The notes: generated by a model not told the origin, from the sequence alone. DNA of 57,668 nucleotides from Saccoglossus kowalevskii (GCF_000003605.2 NW_003114460.1:360029-417696), one strand, 5' to 3'; shown: positions 1-11,627, counted from the stretch's first letter. Made by a program: numbers and translations.

Positions 1-94
1 AAATCTTACAAAATAAAGTGGGGTTACTTCATTTAATGCATGCATGTGCATACTCTTAATACTATGATTCATTCATTTTGCGTATATAACTCAC

Positions 95-310
95 TATATC
101 GTCTGGCACTGTAGCTCTCAGCTGGGTTGTCAGGTGACCCTGGTCTGTTACTTCATAATCTATGTAACCATCTTCTCGTAATTGATTGCAGGCCGCAATG
201 AAATTATGACTGTAATCGATTCCAACGACATGTTCAAATCTGCGGGCCAATTCAAATGACGTTCTCCCGACTGCACACCCGATATCAAGAGCTGTGTTTG
301 GCACATCTTT
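95..310 (-). CDS. Exon 2 of OvoA-like methyltransferase gene
   Basis: 216 nt, 72 codons. The acceptor is CTCTCACAG ending at 311; the exon begins KDVPNTALDIGCAVGR and ends ...VPDD-I before GTGAGT. It carries the SAM-binding Rossmann motif. The apparent stop at 62 lies inside the following intron. Confidence 0.78.
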
Positions 311-1483
311 CTGTGAGAGTAAAAACAGATATAATAGTACAAACTCTATAAATAACACTTGTATATATATTTATATGGGAAAATATGGAACAAATTTAAA
401 ACTTAAAGTTTGAAAATTGTGCATTTTTTTTTTTTTTCTCCAATGTAAACAATTTATTACTTTTTACCAAGAATAAAAAAAAAAAAATATTTTTTGATGG
501 ATGCAATAATGTATATGCTGGTGTAACACAGTGGCAGAGCTAGGCATCGGGCCACTGCCGTCGATGCGGTATTCAGTTTTGTCAGAGTGAACCAAATGTG
601 GTAAAGAATTTCTCAGAGTTTGAATAGCATAAAAAAAAAAATTTAGACTCGTCACTAAGGCAAATATATATCTGAACAATCAGTATTTTGGACACCATGG
701 TGTAAGTTGAATCCTTGCAATAGTTAAACGTATATATAAATACTTTATATATGTATGCTATGATGCAGTATTAAATAGTGCATGATGATCGATACTCTGA
801 TGACCTCTGATCACATGTATTTACTTTACCATGGGGTCCTCTTTAAAATCATTTGTACAACATGCCTAATGGCCGTGATGCAATGTCCCACATATATCAT
901 CAACTCATATGGGACTGTGTGAATGACACAAATGACTTATTAAAAACGGAATAACATTTCGACCATAGTTAATTTGACAAATTTTACGATATTAGAAATT
1001 AAACCACTATCAAACGAACACTGTTACAGTCAATATCGAAAGTGCACAGTCATGGGCCCAATCGATTATTGACATTCGTTGCCTACTACGGGAAAAGGTC
1101 AAGTAAGGGTGAAAATGGCAACGCCGGTCGGCAAGGATTGAAATGGTGTTTTAACTAAACAAACTATTATTGAGTATATTCACCTGTTCTGTGAAAGCAG
1201 CAATACATTCTTCAGCAACTCGTCTAGGAAAGTCTAAAGCTTCTTTCGGGCCGAAATCCCAACGAAGTACTTCGGATGGTGATCCAAAATGGAAAACAAA
1301 ATATTCGCTCAAAAGCTTGTGTGTCTCGTATACGTTGTCTCGGTGTTTTCTCTCTTTGTCTGAGTTTAACAGTTTATACACGCAATATGCCGAAACTCCT
1401 GCGCTCGTTGCAAAAGCAGCTGCCACAAAAGAGTGTCGATTTCCCCATACGAAATCTGCGACAGCGTTAGTTACACCAGACAT
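95..1483 (-). CDS. OvoA C-terminal-like SAM methyltransferase with N-terminal membrane segment (5' part)
   Basis: Two coding exons on the minus strand, 1483-1184 and 310-95, join in phase 0 across a GT-AG intron and give 172 residues. A further donor (GTGAGT at 94-89) shows that the gene continues off the left edge. Residues about 18-38 are hydrophobic and probably a membrane anchor, followed by a charged stretch (DKERKHRD). Residues 52-100 carry YETHKLLSEYFVFHFG and ALDFPRRVAEECI, and residues 107-114 hold ALDIGCAVGR, a class I methyltransferase motif I, with the motif II acidic residue at D132 in VVGIDYS. This order resembles the 4-mercaptohistidine N1-methyltransferase domain at the end of OvoA, which acts in ovothiol synthesis. 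Here the domain lacks the upstream sulfoxide synthase part, so its substrate is unknown. I chose the ATG at 1483 for its A at -3; the frame stays open to an ATG at 1561. The family call is from memory of motifs; the join is read directly. Confidence 0.75.
1184..1483 (-). CDS. Exon 1 of OvoA-like methyltransferase gene
   Basis: 300 nt, 100 codons, from ATG to CAG followed by GTGAAT at 1183. It encodes the membrane segment and the pre-core region and ends ...AFTEQ in phase 0. Confidence 0.75.
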
Positions 1484-1710
1484 CTTCACCAACACGTACG
1501 GATTATAGCACACAGGCAAGCATGTGTTCTTGTAAGCAGCGCGCCCTCGCCGATCATCCATATGTCGACTGTTACTTTCGTTTAGATTCACCGTAAAGTA
1601 CTGGACTCGCTTGATTATTTTGTATCTTTATTCACACGACGTTATAGCATTGCCGTTATCAACCGCGTAATGTCAGACAGGAAATAAGTGTAACAACAAC
1701 AACAACAACA

Positions 1711-3000
1711 AGAGAGATAATATTATCCCTGAGTTGTCACAAGAACGAAGGAGATAATATTATCCACGAGTGGTCCCACGAAATGAAGGGATATTGTTAT
1801 CCCCGAGTAGACTCAGCAACAAGGGAGATAATATTATCCCTGAGTGGTCCCAACAACAAGGGAGATAATATTATCCCTGAGTGGTCCCAACAACAAGGGA
1901 GATTATATTATCTCCGAGTGGTCCTAACACCAAGGGAGATAATATTATCCCTTAGCGGTCCCAGCAATAAGGGAGATAATATTATCCCTGAGTGGTCCCA
2001 ACAACAAGGGAGATAATATTATCCCTGAGTGGTCCCAACAACAAGGGAGATAATATTATCCCTGAGTGGTCCCAACAACAAGGGAGATAATATTATCCCT
2101 GAGTGGTCCCAACAACAAGGGAGATAATATTATCTCTGAGTGGTCACAGCAACAAGGAAAATTATATTATCCCTGAGTGGTCCCAACAACAAGGGAGATA
2201 ATATTATCTCTTAGTGGTCACAACAACAAGGGAAATAATATTATCTCTGAGTGGTGCCAACAACAAGGGAGATAATATTATCCCTTAGTGATCCCAACAA
2301 CAAGGGAGATAATATTATCTCTGAGTGGTGCCAACAATAAGGAAGATAATATTATCCCTGAGTCGAACAAAGGAGATAATATTATCTCTGAGTGGTGCCA
2401 ACAACAAGGGAGATAATATTATCCCTTAGTGATCCCAACAACAAGGGAGATAATATTATCTCTGAGTGGTGCCAACAATAAGGAAGATAATAATATCCCT
2501 GAGTTGAACGAAGGAGATAATATTATCTCTGAGTGGTGCCAACAATAAGGAAGATAATATTATCCCTGAGTTGAACGAAGGAGATAATATTATCTCTGAG
2601 TGGTGCCAACAATAAGGAAGATAATATTATCCCTGAGTTGAACGAAGGAGATAATATTATCTCTGAGTGGTGCCAACAATAAGGAAGATAATATTATCCC
2701 TGAGTTGAACGAATGAGATAATATTATCTCTGAGTGGTGCCAACAATAAGGAAGATAATAATATCCCTGAGTTGAACGAAGGAGATAATATTATATCTGA
2801 GTGGTGCCAACAATAAGAAAGATAATAATATCCCTGAGTTGAACGAAGAAGATAATATTATCTCTGAGTGGTGCCAACAATAAGGAAGATAATATTATCC
2901 CTGAGTTGAACGAAGGAGATAATATTATCTCTGAGTGGTGCCAACAATAAGGAAGATAATATTATCCCTGAGTTGAACGAAGGAGATAAATATTATCCCT
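1711..3000. repeat. Minisatellite with palindromic GATA-site core
   Basis: Roughly 35-38 tandem units. In the left half the unit is about 37 bp (CAACAACAAGGGAGATAATA followed by TTATCCCTGAGTGGTCC). From about 2501 to 2990 it becomes a 67-bp higher-order unit of alternating 30- and 37-bp blocks, for example GAGTTGAACG at 2501 and the next copy at 2568. Nearly every unit keeps the perfect palindrome GATAATATTATC; many have AGATAATATTATCT, two inverted WGATAR sites. A short (CAA)n precedes it near 1692, and one decayed core lies near 3052-3064. Confidence 0.95.
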
Positions 3001-3188
3001 AACTTATCCCCCCCCCCAAAAAAAGGAAAGATTAGTGGTCGAACCTCAAGAGGGATAATATTATCGTATGCACGTGACTTAGCTGCATAATCGCTACACA
3101 GTACAATCACTATCGAATGTGGCCTTTCTTGCCATAAAGTAATATCCATGTGTCGCATATGACTTATTTACCACTTCCGTGTCACTGA

Positions 3189-3410
3189 GAATGTTCTAGA
3201 ACCGTACTGTGTCTGGATGGAATATTCTAGATTTTTTTTTAGAAACTGGTTGAATAGGTAATAGAACACTGTAGGAGGCAATAGAAGGTAATGGAACATT
3301 CTAGAAATTTATAGTAAATTCCAGACTCATTATGTATGCTCATGTAATGGTCTATTTATAGATAGTGTGGGTATATATAGGGGAGTTGTTCAGCACTGAG
3401 TTCAGATCGG
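3189..3410 (+). promoter_or_regulatory. Promoter-like block: heat-shock elements plus TATA box
   Basis: Two perfect three-box heat-shock elements of the form GAAnnTTCnnGAA are present: GAATGTTCTAGAA at 3189-3201 and GAACATTCTAGAA at 3294-3306. A third, with its last box imperfect, is at 3220-3232. A TATA box (TATATATAG) lies at 3372-3380, and an initiator-like TCAGATC sits about 30 bp further on. No open frame of a heat-shock protein follows down to 4590. It may be the promoter of a solo LTR or of a lost gene; start and end of such an LTR could not be fixed. Confidence 0.5.
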
Positions 3411-4299
3411 AGATCTCGTTGAATTGTATTGGAGTTTAAGTATCTAGTTATTGGAGTAGAGGAGTTTTACCGCGTTATTGTACTTGATGTTTGCAGAGTA
3501 TAATAATACCAGTACCAGTTGAAACCTCATCTGTTGGCTCCGTGTTCGTATTTTATCATCGCCGCCAGGGAAGTCTTTCTGTTACTGTTGCCATTTTGGT
3601 ATTTGAACCATCACACTTGTACTATACCAATTACGGTAATATTACGTTGCGTGTGACACCATGTGTTTGATAAACACATAAAGTCTTAAAAGTCCCTGAC
3701 ATCAATGTGACAATAAAGGTAACATAATTACAATATAGTAAATGGATTCCCATTAAAATTTTACTTCACGTGTCATTTGTTTGGCAACTTGTGTGTGACA
3801 GACTTTTATCAATTTCTTTCCCCAATTATTTTTAATTATTATATTGGGTATATATTTTGGTCCTGGAATTAGCCGAGGTATATGTCTTATATGCAGATGA
3901 TTGTAGTTATTGGCTAAGCACTTTTGAACACAAGTAGTTGGCCATTTACTTCAGCTTCATAGACTTTGGTCATTCAGAGTGGATTTTTATTTTTGTTTAC
4001 ACCAGCGTCATCTCTAAACAAATGTAGCTCAAAACTAAGCAGTTGCATCGTTGTTCTCCATCGTTGTTCATCGTTTTCTCACTCATAATTCTCTAATGAC
4101 CAGTCCTTTAGACCATAGATAACAAATTCATTGATTCCAGTAACGGTATTTTGCACACTTTGTATCCAATGAACTCCAAGTCATAGTGAATGCCATTAAT
4201 CGTTGACTACACGAAACAAAGAAGATGTGCGTGTGGGAAGAACATCGACAATTTGTATAAAACAAAAAATATTAGTTGGTAGGGTTAAGGTTAATAGGA

Positions 4300-4475
4300 T
4301 TGGTAATATTCGCTGGTTTTTCACTGTTTTCGTTGATATAAAGTAAAATTCGCTAAATTAAATGCACGTGGACATATAGAATAATAATAGAACTCATTGT
4401 TTTTCAGTCAAGTTCTTGAACTTGAAACCCAGTGAAATTGACAGTGAAAATAAATAGTTTTGGCGTAAACAACTT
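4300..4475. mobile_element. Degenerate copy of TA-type MITE family
   Basis: Contains TTCGCTGGTTTTTCACTG on the left and CCCAGTGAAATTGACAGTGA with AAAATAAATAG on the right, the same inverted motifs as the better copy at 8873-9083. Ends are not sharp. Confidence 0.35.
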
Positions 4476-4594
4476 GAAAGTTTCAGAAAAGACGAAATTC
4501 TGCCAACAATTCTTTCAAACATGGTCCACCATAATGTACAAGGCTTTGGTTCTTCAAACGTAAAAGGGTATGAAATTAAAAATAACGAAATGGT

Positions 4595-4753
4595 TTAGTA
4601 ACCGTGCTCTGTGTGTAATGCAGATAGCGCCATCGGCGGTGAAATGACAACTTCGTGTTCTGTTACGGTTGCGAATTGTTTATACTCATATACTTGCTTG
4701 TTACATGTAACATACTCGCCATCAATGCAAATCTTAAACTTTAATTCACTCAT
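4595..4753 (-). other. Open frame, unknown; possible exon
   Basis: A 52-residue minus-strand frame starting MSELKFKICIDGEYV. An AG with a weak pyrimidine context (CGATTCAG) lies just upstream of the ATG, as an acceptor might. The peptide has a balanced composition and a loose beta-sandwich look (FKICIDGEYV, TEHEVVISPP), but I do not recognise a family and could not join it in frame to another exon. Confidence 0.22.
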
Positions 4754-5876
4754 CTTTACCTGAATCGTTATTATTAAACTCGTGAATAAAATCTCAAACG
4801 AAAATTGTCTCCTCACGGGAAGGTTCGGATTTTTCATATAAGGTAGAGTGCAGTGCTACACAAAAGAAAATAATATTGTCATTTTTTTTATTTTTATATT
4901 TGATATATCAAGTTACAAAGATGAATAAATTAAGTAAATACATAGGTCAACGTACTGGGGAAATCGACCGATAAAATGCAGTGAAAATAACATGTTTTGT
5001 TCATTTCTAGAGATTTGTACCACTCTTGTAGCGACCAATTATGTACTGGTATTTAGAAAGTTACGAAGATTTTGTATACTATATATATATAGTGATCAGT
5101 ACGTTGAACTATTGATTCGATTTGCATTTGTCTGATATACCAGGGGTAATTATATGACGTCTCGCATTTAAAATTTGTTGTTCATTTTAAATATTTCTTG
5201 CAATTCAACATAAAAATAAATAATAATGCTCAGGGTGAAAAGCAGCGTGTACGGCACACACGTCTTTTGTCCGAATAGATGATCTGGCCATCGTTCCCTC
5301 GCACGGTTTTGTATTTTCGTTATTCTTTCTCTGTGAAAGCTAAAGCATTGGTGAACATTATTCCTTGAAATAATCAAGATTTGGACAGTAAGCTGAGACA
5401 TTACTCCTGGCAAATTTAAGATGCGGGTCAATGTGTGATTTTCCAACTGAATCATCATCCACACGATTACGTATAAATATAATTAGGAATTTGCTTTATC
5501 CGTAGAGTGTGAAAAACTATATATATATATATATTTATTTTTTTTACTGTAAATGGAACTTTTATTTTATTTCCTGTAAAAACGTAAAATGCTGTTTTTA
5601 TTTCCTGTAACCCGTACCATCTGAAACTTTTCGGAATGTGCAATTACCGAACCCACTGTTCCGAATGTAAAAGTTAGTATATAAATCCTTGAAAAGTTCA
5701 AATATCTCATATCTACTCAGTTTGTAAGTACCGGTATTTAATGTATTTTCTGATAATGGTTTTCATGTAGTTGGGTTGACCCTTCTAAAAGCGAAGGCCA
5801 TTCTATAAACTTGAATTACCTGATCTCTTCGTGATCATGTGGAAAGTGCACAGCCTTGGAATTGTGACCCCTCGAG

Positions 5877-6143
5877 TTACCCCTGAAGGAAAACAACACA
5901 ATAGACATCTTTATTTTCTAAAGTTCCGGTAATGAAGACGGAATCATTACGATATCGATGCCTTTCTCGCATGTCATGCGTAAAATATGCGTGTTTGTTT
6001 GTCTTTATCCATCCGTTGAAAGCGACCTCGACGCCCGGTAAAATATAAGCTACATATTTAGGTTTCTCATTGTTAAACCACAAACCTATCCCTGTCGATG
6101 ACCCCATCTCCATGATCTCACCCTCTGGAACACACCCTGACAA
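5877..6143 (-). other. Open frame, unknown; possible exon
   Basis: An 88-codon minus-strand open stretch without an ATG at its left-most limit (internal Met in GEIMEMG). It holds VEVAFNGWIK and FTHDMRERHRYRND and ends CTTCAGGG before GTAACT, a plausible donor. I find no partner exon with a matching phase. It could be a decayed exon, part of an element, or chance. Confidence 0.2.
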
Positions 6144-7495
6144 CGCCCTCTATACACTATGCTTGGTATGTCATTTGCGAGACTCCATTTGCATTGAATA
6201 AATTGAATATAGGGCGGCCATATTTATTGTGGGTGACCCCACCACATAGAAGACGAAATCGTTGAGTGAGGTTTACCCGCTTGTTTTTACGCCGATTTTA
6301 GTAACAGTTTTATCGGTGCCTCGACACAGTAGTCGGGCCGAATGTTTTTGTTGATTTGTCTTCAACTGCGAACAGTTTACAGTGAACTAAAACTACTGTG
6401 TTACGTGGGGAATTTACAGGGTGGTCATTCGCCCGCGCCCATGTCAGTGGATTACTTCGACCAGTGACGTTGGTGTAGAACGGCGGGCAGGTGATATACC
6501 TATTTGCAACGGAACACACATAGTAGGTATGTACAGCATTTGTTTTACAATGCGTCTTATTTTAATCGTTCAATGAGGATTCTTGTTCTTTCAGATCAAT
6601 TTCCACCTCACAACACATTCAGTTTTCTTCGCAGATACGCTAAGACGAGTACTGTACACTGCACTTCCGGGTTAACGACGTTCACCTTCAACTTCTTACA
6701 TCATTTGCGTAAATCTTAGCATCTTTGTTATGCCAATGAGTTCTCATGTTTATGGATTTTGTTCCTTATAGTAAACACGTCGACTTTATTTTGTCAGAAG
6801 TTTTCATAGACGTTGTTTAGTATTTGGTGTCAAAAACGAAACGATCGTTGCGGCAGTCTAGTTTGTTGACATTTTTTTAATTCTCACGTGCGCAGAGAGA
6901 TCACCACCTCGAATGTCACTCAGTTTGTCCTGTCTGGAACAAAACTATTGAAACACCCGTGTTTATCACACTCTGGTGCGACAAAAGCCGCACCCGAAAA
7001 CATGACAGCCCAATGCCCAATATACAGTATACAGTTTTGATACACAATTAGTTACACGCTGACAAAAGACCGCCTTTGTGTAGTAAAGTCGTGGCAGACA
7101 ATGCTAAATGGCGGAATGAAATAAACCACAAGTTCATGTTGGTTGTTTCCACTACATTAAAGCCAAATGTCAAGTGTTGTTGAATAAACATCGTATAAAT
7201 ATTATAATTCACGTTTAATGGTAACTTTTAATACGTAAAAATTTGGCTTCTGTACTACTGAAAGATGTTCACGATTGTTAATAAATATTCCCAGTTCCGT
7301 AACTAGGCAGGAACTGCTCCTATTCTCTAGTATCACTTCAGTTTGAACAGTTTCGTTACTAGTGGCTTTTGATACCATACACATGTACAGGAATGTCTGA
7401 AGCCAGGTAGTTTATTGATGATAAAGCTGACACACTGTGTACTGAATATCATGATTATTACCAGTAGACATTGGTTCATCAAGCTGTTACATTTA

Positions 7496-7694
7496 CTCTC
7501 AGCACAACAAAAGCATTTTCTCCATCTTTATATATATTTATGAATTTCACAGTTCAAAATAAAACAAGAGGTTTCTATTGGCTAATTTGAATGTTTTTGT
7601 TTTTAAATTTGCTAGTTTATTGGCTAATTGCATTTAACTGCCTGTTAAATTTATAGTTATAAAGATGAAGGGAATGTCTTTGTTGTGCTGAGAG
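7496..7694. mobile_element. MITE with TA target duplication
   Basis: Terminal inverted repeats CTCTCAGCACAACAAA are exact for 16 bp at both ends (the right copy is its reverse complement TTTGTTGTGCTGAGAG), flanked by TA at 7494-7495 and 7695-7696. The interior is 199 bp in all, AT-rich and non-coding. Confidence 0.75.
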
Positions 7695-8872
7695 TACTGT
7701 ATATATATTCATACTGTAGAATAGAACACTTTACTTTCACTAGAATTACTGAGGAATAACAGTTAGACATTTTCTTTTATTTCATGTAAAGCGGACTTCA
7801 CATCTCCTCGATATAAATTGTGTTGTTCTTCTGAATATAAATAAACTGGCATTGAAATTCTTTACATTTTTGTTAAACACTAAAAGTTACAGTATTCAAA
7901 CAAAACCACACCTGAGTACAAAACCTTGGAACAGTTTACCTTTGCCTTAATTAAGCTTTTCTGACTGTCATTGATTCTGTGGCCCCTCCCCCTTAACCTC
8001 CCTTTTCCAAAACAACAATCATTTTGATTACCGTTAGCACACACTTATTTCACACATCTGGCTTGGGGGGGGGGTTGTAATACAAGTAGGTCAGAGGCCA
8101 GACAAATGAACTTTCATAGTGTGTAGAAAATGACAATAGAGTCGCTGTCTTGTAAAGTGGAAAACCAAGTTATCACTATATAGCGAGAAGTTATATTCTA
8201 CCAGTATAGTACCTATCTACCAATATGATAGTCTATTTGAAAATGGCTGAGAGCCACATAACGCAATTTGTTTTTGCCCCCACCCCCCAAATACTGTTAC
8301 ATTCTCCACCATCATCCCGACCATTGTTTACCTGCCGTGTGCAATCAAGGTATTTGGATCAGTGGATGCGGTAAGAGTACGAAACACTATTTGCAAGACA
8401 TTAACAAATCATATGGCTCTCTCACTGTCAAAGAGATCTCTGCGAACATTTGCGAGTAAGGCCAATTCACTTAAAATGGAATTTCCCAGTGTTAAGACCA
8501 AATGAATGAACGTAATATGCTGGGGAGGGAATTCCTCTCATTCATTCAGTACAATGCATTCTTTTGTCCTAAACATTATACACTTTGCAACCCTGATTTG
8601 TGGTCTGGTATTCGGCAAGCCCTGTGACCGAATACTGCTGAGAAAATCACCACTCGTACATATGTAGCATGCAATGAGAATTAAGCCCATGGAAGGGACG
8701 CCTAGTTACCATCTATTTATAGATTCTCATCACTTGTAATCTGGTCCATATTAAAATACAACACTATTCCTGAATGAGGATGTGTAGACTAAACAGGATG
8801 CTGTCTGCAACTAAAGTAGGAGGAACTGTTCTCATATGGAGAATAGGTTAATTTAGGTTTTCTCAGTATTAA

Positions 8873-9083
8873 TACTGTAAAGGGGTTAATTATTCACTGG
8901 GTTTTAATTTTGCTTATTTCGCTGACTGGAAAATGCGCTAAATTAAAACCCAGTGAATATGTTAAATTTAACATAGAACACATTATCTAAATGATAAAAT
9001 CGTAAATTTAAAACCCACTGAATATGCCTGAAATGGTAAATCAGCGAAATTTAAACCCAGTGAATATTAGTCATTTTACAGTG
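8873..9083. mobile_element. TA-type MITE, family with ACTGTAAA ends
   Basis: The left end TACTGTAAAGGGGTTAATTA and the right end (reverse complement CACTGTAAAATGACTAATAT) continue into a shared TTCACTGGGTTT inverted repeat. The interior repeats the motif pair CGCTAAATTAAAACCCAGTG. Non-coding, about 211 bp. Confidence 0.7.
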
Positions 9084-9142
9084 AATTGTATATTGTTTTA
9101 AACTATGCAGACTAGATCCCACTGTGAGATATATTAGTCTAG

Positions 9143-9789
9143 TGATTACAGTGGCGTTCACATTAGAGATTTCGGCAATTGTGTGTCAAAGGTCGGGCCG
9201 AGTCGGCACGTGCCGAAAAGAACTCTATATCGGTTCCGATAGATGCTTGGGACCGAAACTCGGCACGTGGCGAGATTTGCTGCCTGAATGCTCGGCACGA
9301 ACCGAAATCACGCCTTCGGTGGTAAATTTAAGAAAAACATATGTTGATTGATACTAGCATGAAATGACGATGACAGGAACTTCAGATATACTAATATATG
9401 TTCGGATGCTGTAGTAATGAATGAAATGAATGTAAACAGTCGTCAGCGACGCATATTTATGTGCTGCTGCAACCTCTATTTTCTTACACATTTTACATTG
9501 ACGTGAAAAAAATAATTGTGTTTCGAATCTTCTCTGCCGTTCACGTGCACGATGGCTCGTAATAAACACCATTTCAACAATTGAATATAATTTCACTATA
9601 ACAATTATTATTATCATCATATGCGTATCATTTTCCATGTTTGGGCCAACAGATCGACGAATGAGAGCGTAATTTCGGCACGAGCCCAGTTGGTCCTCAA
9701 TATCGTGAACACAACTGCTGTAATCCCTCTGCAAACACAACGGATTAAAAATTTCGGCACGTGATCCTGTAACGTGAACGTAGTAATCA
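9143..9789. mobile_element. Non-autonomous DNA transposon, copy A of CACGTG family
   Basis: The ends are inverted: TGATTACAGTGGCGTTCAC on the left, reverse complement TGATTACTACGTTCACGTTA on the right. Subterminal zones carry several copies of CGGCACG, one as the palindrome CGGCACGTGCCG near 9206. A second copy in opposite orientation is at 22493-23051. No transposase is readable. Superfamily is unassigned; the ends look hAT-like but I see no 8-bp duplication. Confidence 0.65.
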
Positions 9790-9969
9790 TTGCAGTGGTC
9801 ATGCTATTTATAATATTGATAATAAACAAAGGTTGGGTGAATAAATAAAATTTTCACTTCCCATCCACAAAACACGCATTTCACAGTGGTTAAAAGTGTC
9901 ATCATTATTTAATAACCAAAATAGAAGATTTTCCTTTTTTTCAGCAGGCGTACGAATAATCGTTGTTTT

Positions 9970-10118
9970 TCTTTGTTGGAAGAAGGATTTATTTTGATAT
10001 AATTGCTATATTTCTTTGTTGGGGTGGGGCATATTTTTACATAATTATTGTTGGAGGTGGGAGTATATTTTGACATTACCGGTATATTCTTTTTTGGAGG
10101 CAGGGGATATATTTTAGC
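9970..10118. repeat. Degenerate tandem repeat, TTTGTTGGRGG motif
   Basis: About three to four decayed copies of a 35-55-bp unit: TTTCTTTGTTGG, then TTTCTTTGTTGGGGTGGGG, TTGTTGGAGGTGGGAGTATA and TTTTTTGGAGGCAGGGGATA, each followed by an AT-rich tail. Confidence 0.5.
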
Positions 10119-11607
10119 TGTATTTCAAGCTTTAGTGGCAAGGCTCTATAGTACCACACGAAATAAGAATTTTTAAATATTTTTTTATTTGACAGTAATA
10201 TTTTACCATGAGCAGAACTAAAATCATTTACCAAACTTGTGAGAACAGCAATAACATGTCGCAAAAAAAAAAACCTCCTTAAAACAGATTGTGTCTATTT
10301 TGAAAATGATGACACGATGTGTCAGATAAGCTGCTGTAATTTAACGAACAGGAAGTTCATTTTGATCAGATTATTGCACTATCTATCAATCAATGCATCA
10401 GTTAAATTAACTTAACAGGGAGTGATGTCTTTGTGCTTGTCAATTTATTATCTTAATAAGTGACACAGAAATTAATTGTGTAATGTGATATTGAGCGTGT
10501 CTAATTAAACTTCCAATTGGATGAAAACTATAATATAAATAAATGGTGCAGGACAGCTTGATATTAATTAATATTTTATTTACTTTTATATTTCTATATA
10601 TTAAATTTTTAACTTTTTTGTTTGGATATAACCTTGATAGACTCTGCATAATAAAATGATATCCAAAATGTACTGAACAAAAGTGGTTCTCGTTACTGGA
10701 AACAAACCCAAACCCAGAGTCAGATGGTGACTGTAGTTGAAGCGTGAGAAATTTCTATCTGGCATGTTAAGGTACACTACACTTTGAACAATACAATCTC
10801 ATGATCCCACTTTACAGTGGTAATAAAACTATAACATAAACAGCATAGCTTTTTAGGAAATAAAGATTAGGCTTTGATTATTTTGATTCATTATAAAATA
10901 ATTTTGATCGTTTCAGTTCGTATTGATGCCCGCTGGCTTTTGCTACAACTACTGAATTGATTTATTTATAGAATTAATATCTAACCTTCCCAGGTTTGAC
11001 CTGGTACGCAATGTTATGCAAATTGTACCCAGGTCTAGTACATCCATGATGCAATTTAAAAATTACTGTTTTGCTTGCTGTGAAACGGAGCTTAATATTT
11101 CTGTTTTTTATGGTGTATATATCGCACTTTATTATTTTACATCATTTAAATAATTTATGATTCATTAGTTGATTTGTCATGACTTATCTTGACTCGAAAC
11201 TATGTGGTACGTTTTATTGAATAACATGTTATTTATTGGGGCCAATTCCCAGTACCATGGTAGTTCCAGATGGAGTGGTTTTGGGCAATAATTTTTACAC
11301 ATACTATATAAATATAATTTACAAATGTCATTACATCATTACGTGAGTGAGCTAATTCAATCTAGGTGTTAATGCTGCGCTGCATATTCTGAGGTTTTGG
11401 ATCTACCAATGTCTTTTCTTTAGGGTTTCATAGATAGATTGCTTTCATGGTATGTATCATACTTTTATATTATGCTTATATCTTTTTATAGCATTGTTTT
11501 TAAAAAGAATTCTATCACCCCATTGGTTGCATTTCAGTTACGTTGTGTTGCCTATTGCAATTACTGTTCCTTTCCTGCGCTGACTAGGACACTCGCACAG
11601 CCTCAGT
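10119..11607. other. Region upstream of the spectrin start
   Basis: Probably contains the spectrin promoter and 5' untranslated sequence, but no TATA box at a convincing distance is seen. An inverted CCAAT (ATTGG) lies at about 11522-11526. A CAG near 11600 after a mildly pyrimidine-rich stretch could be an acceptor, so a further upstream untranslated exon cannot be excluded. Confidence 0.35.
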
Positions 11608-11627
11608 ATGGCTGATTACGAGTACAG
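11608..11627 (+). CDS. SPTBN5: Spectrin exon 1 (start codon exon)
   Basis: Only 20 nt of coding sequence, MADYEY plus two bases, ending AG before GTACGTG. It joins exon 2 as AG+C to give [15 protein letters not shown]. The phase match, strong donor and an acidic DWE start typical of beta spectrins support it; an alternative is to begin at the in-frame ATG in exon 2 (18703). Confidence 0.75.

Larger units (their letters stand above)
3411..7493. other. Intergenic stretch
   Basis: Apart from the degenerate MITE and two unknown minus-strand frames listed separately, I see only AT-rich sequence and a short (TA)n run near 5518-5532. No RNA gene or long frame was found. Confidence 0.5.

Noticed and set aside
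1170-1508. Plus-strand frame of 112 codons opposite methyltransferase exon 1.
   Set aside because: It is the antisense shadow of the exon; the minus strand has the recognised motifs and matched splice sites.
1692-3158. A CRISPR array, given the regular repeat spacing at 1.7-3.0 kb.
   Set aside because: Spacers are themselves repeated copies, the unit is 37 or 67 bp throughout, and the context is an intron-bearing animal genome.
3179-3657. Full solo LTR with TGTCAC...GTGACA ends around the heat-shock-type block.
   Set aside because: The ends pair for only six bases and I find no target duplication or primer-binding site, so only the promoter-like part is reported.
6310-6719. Frames on both strands near 6.3-6.7 kb.
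   Set aside because: No domain, no supporting splice structure and no conserved motif.
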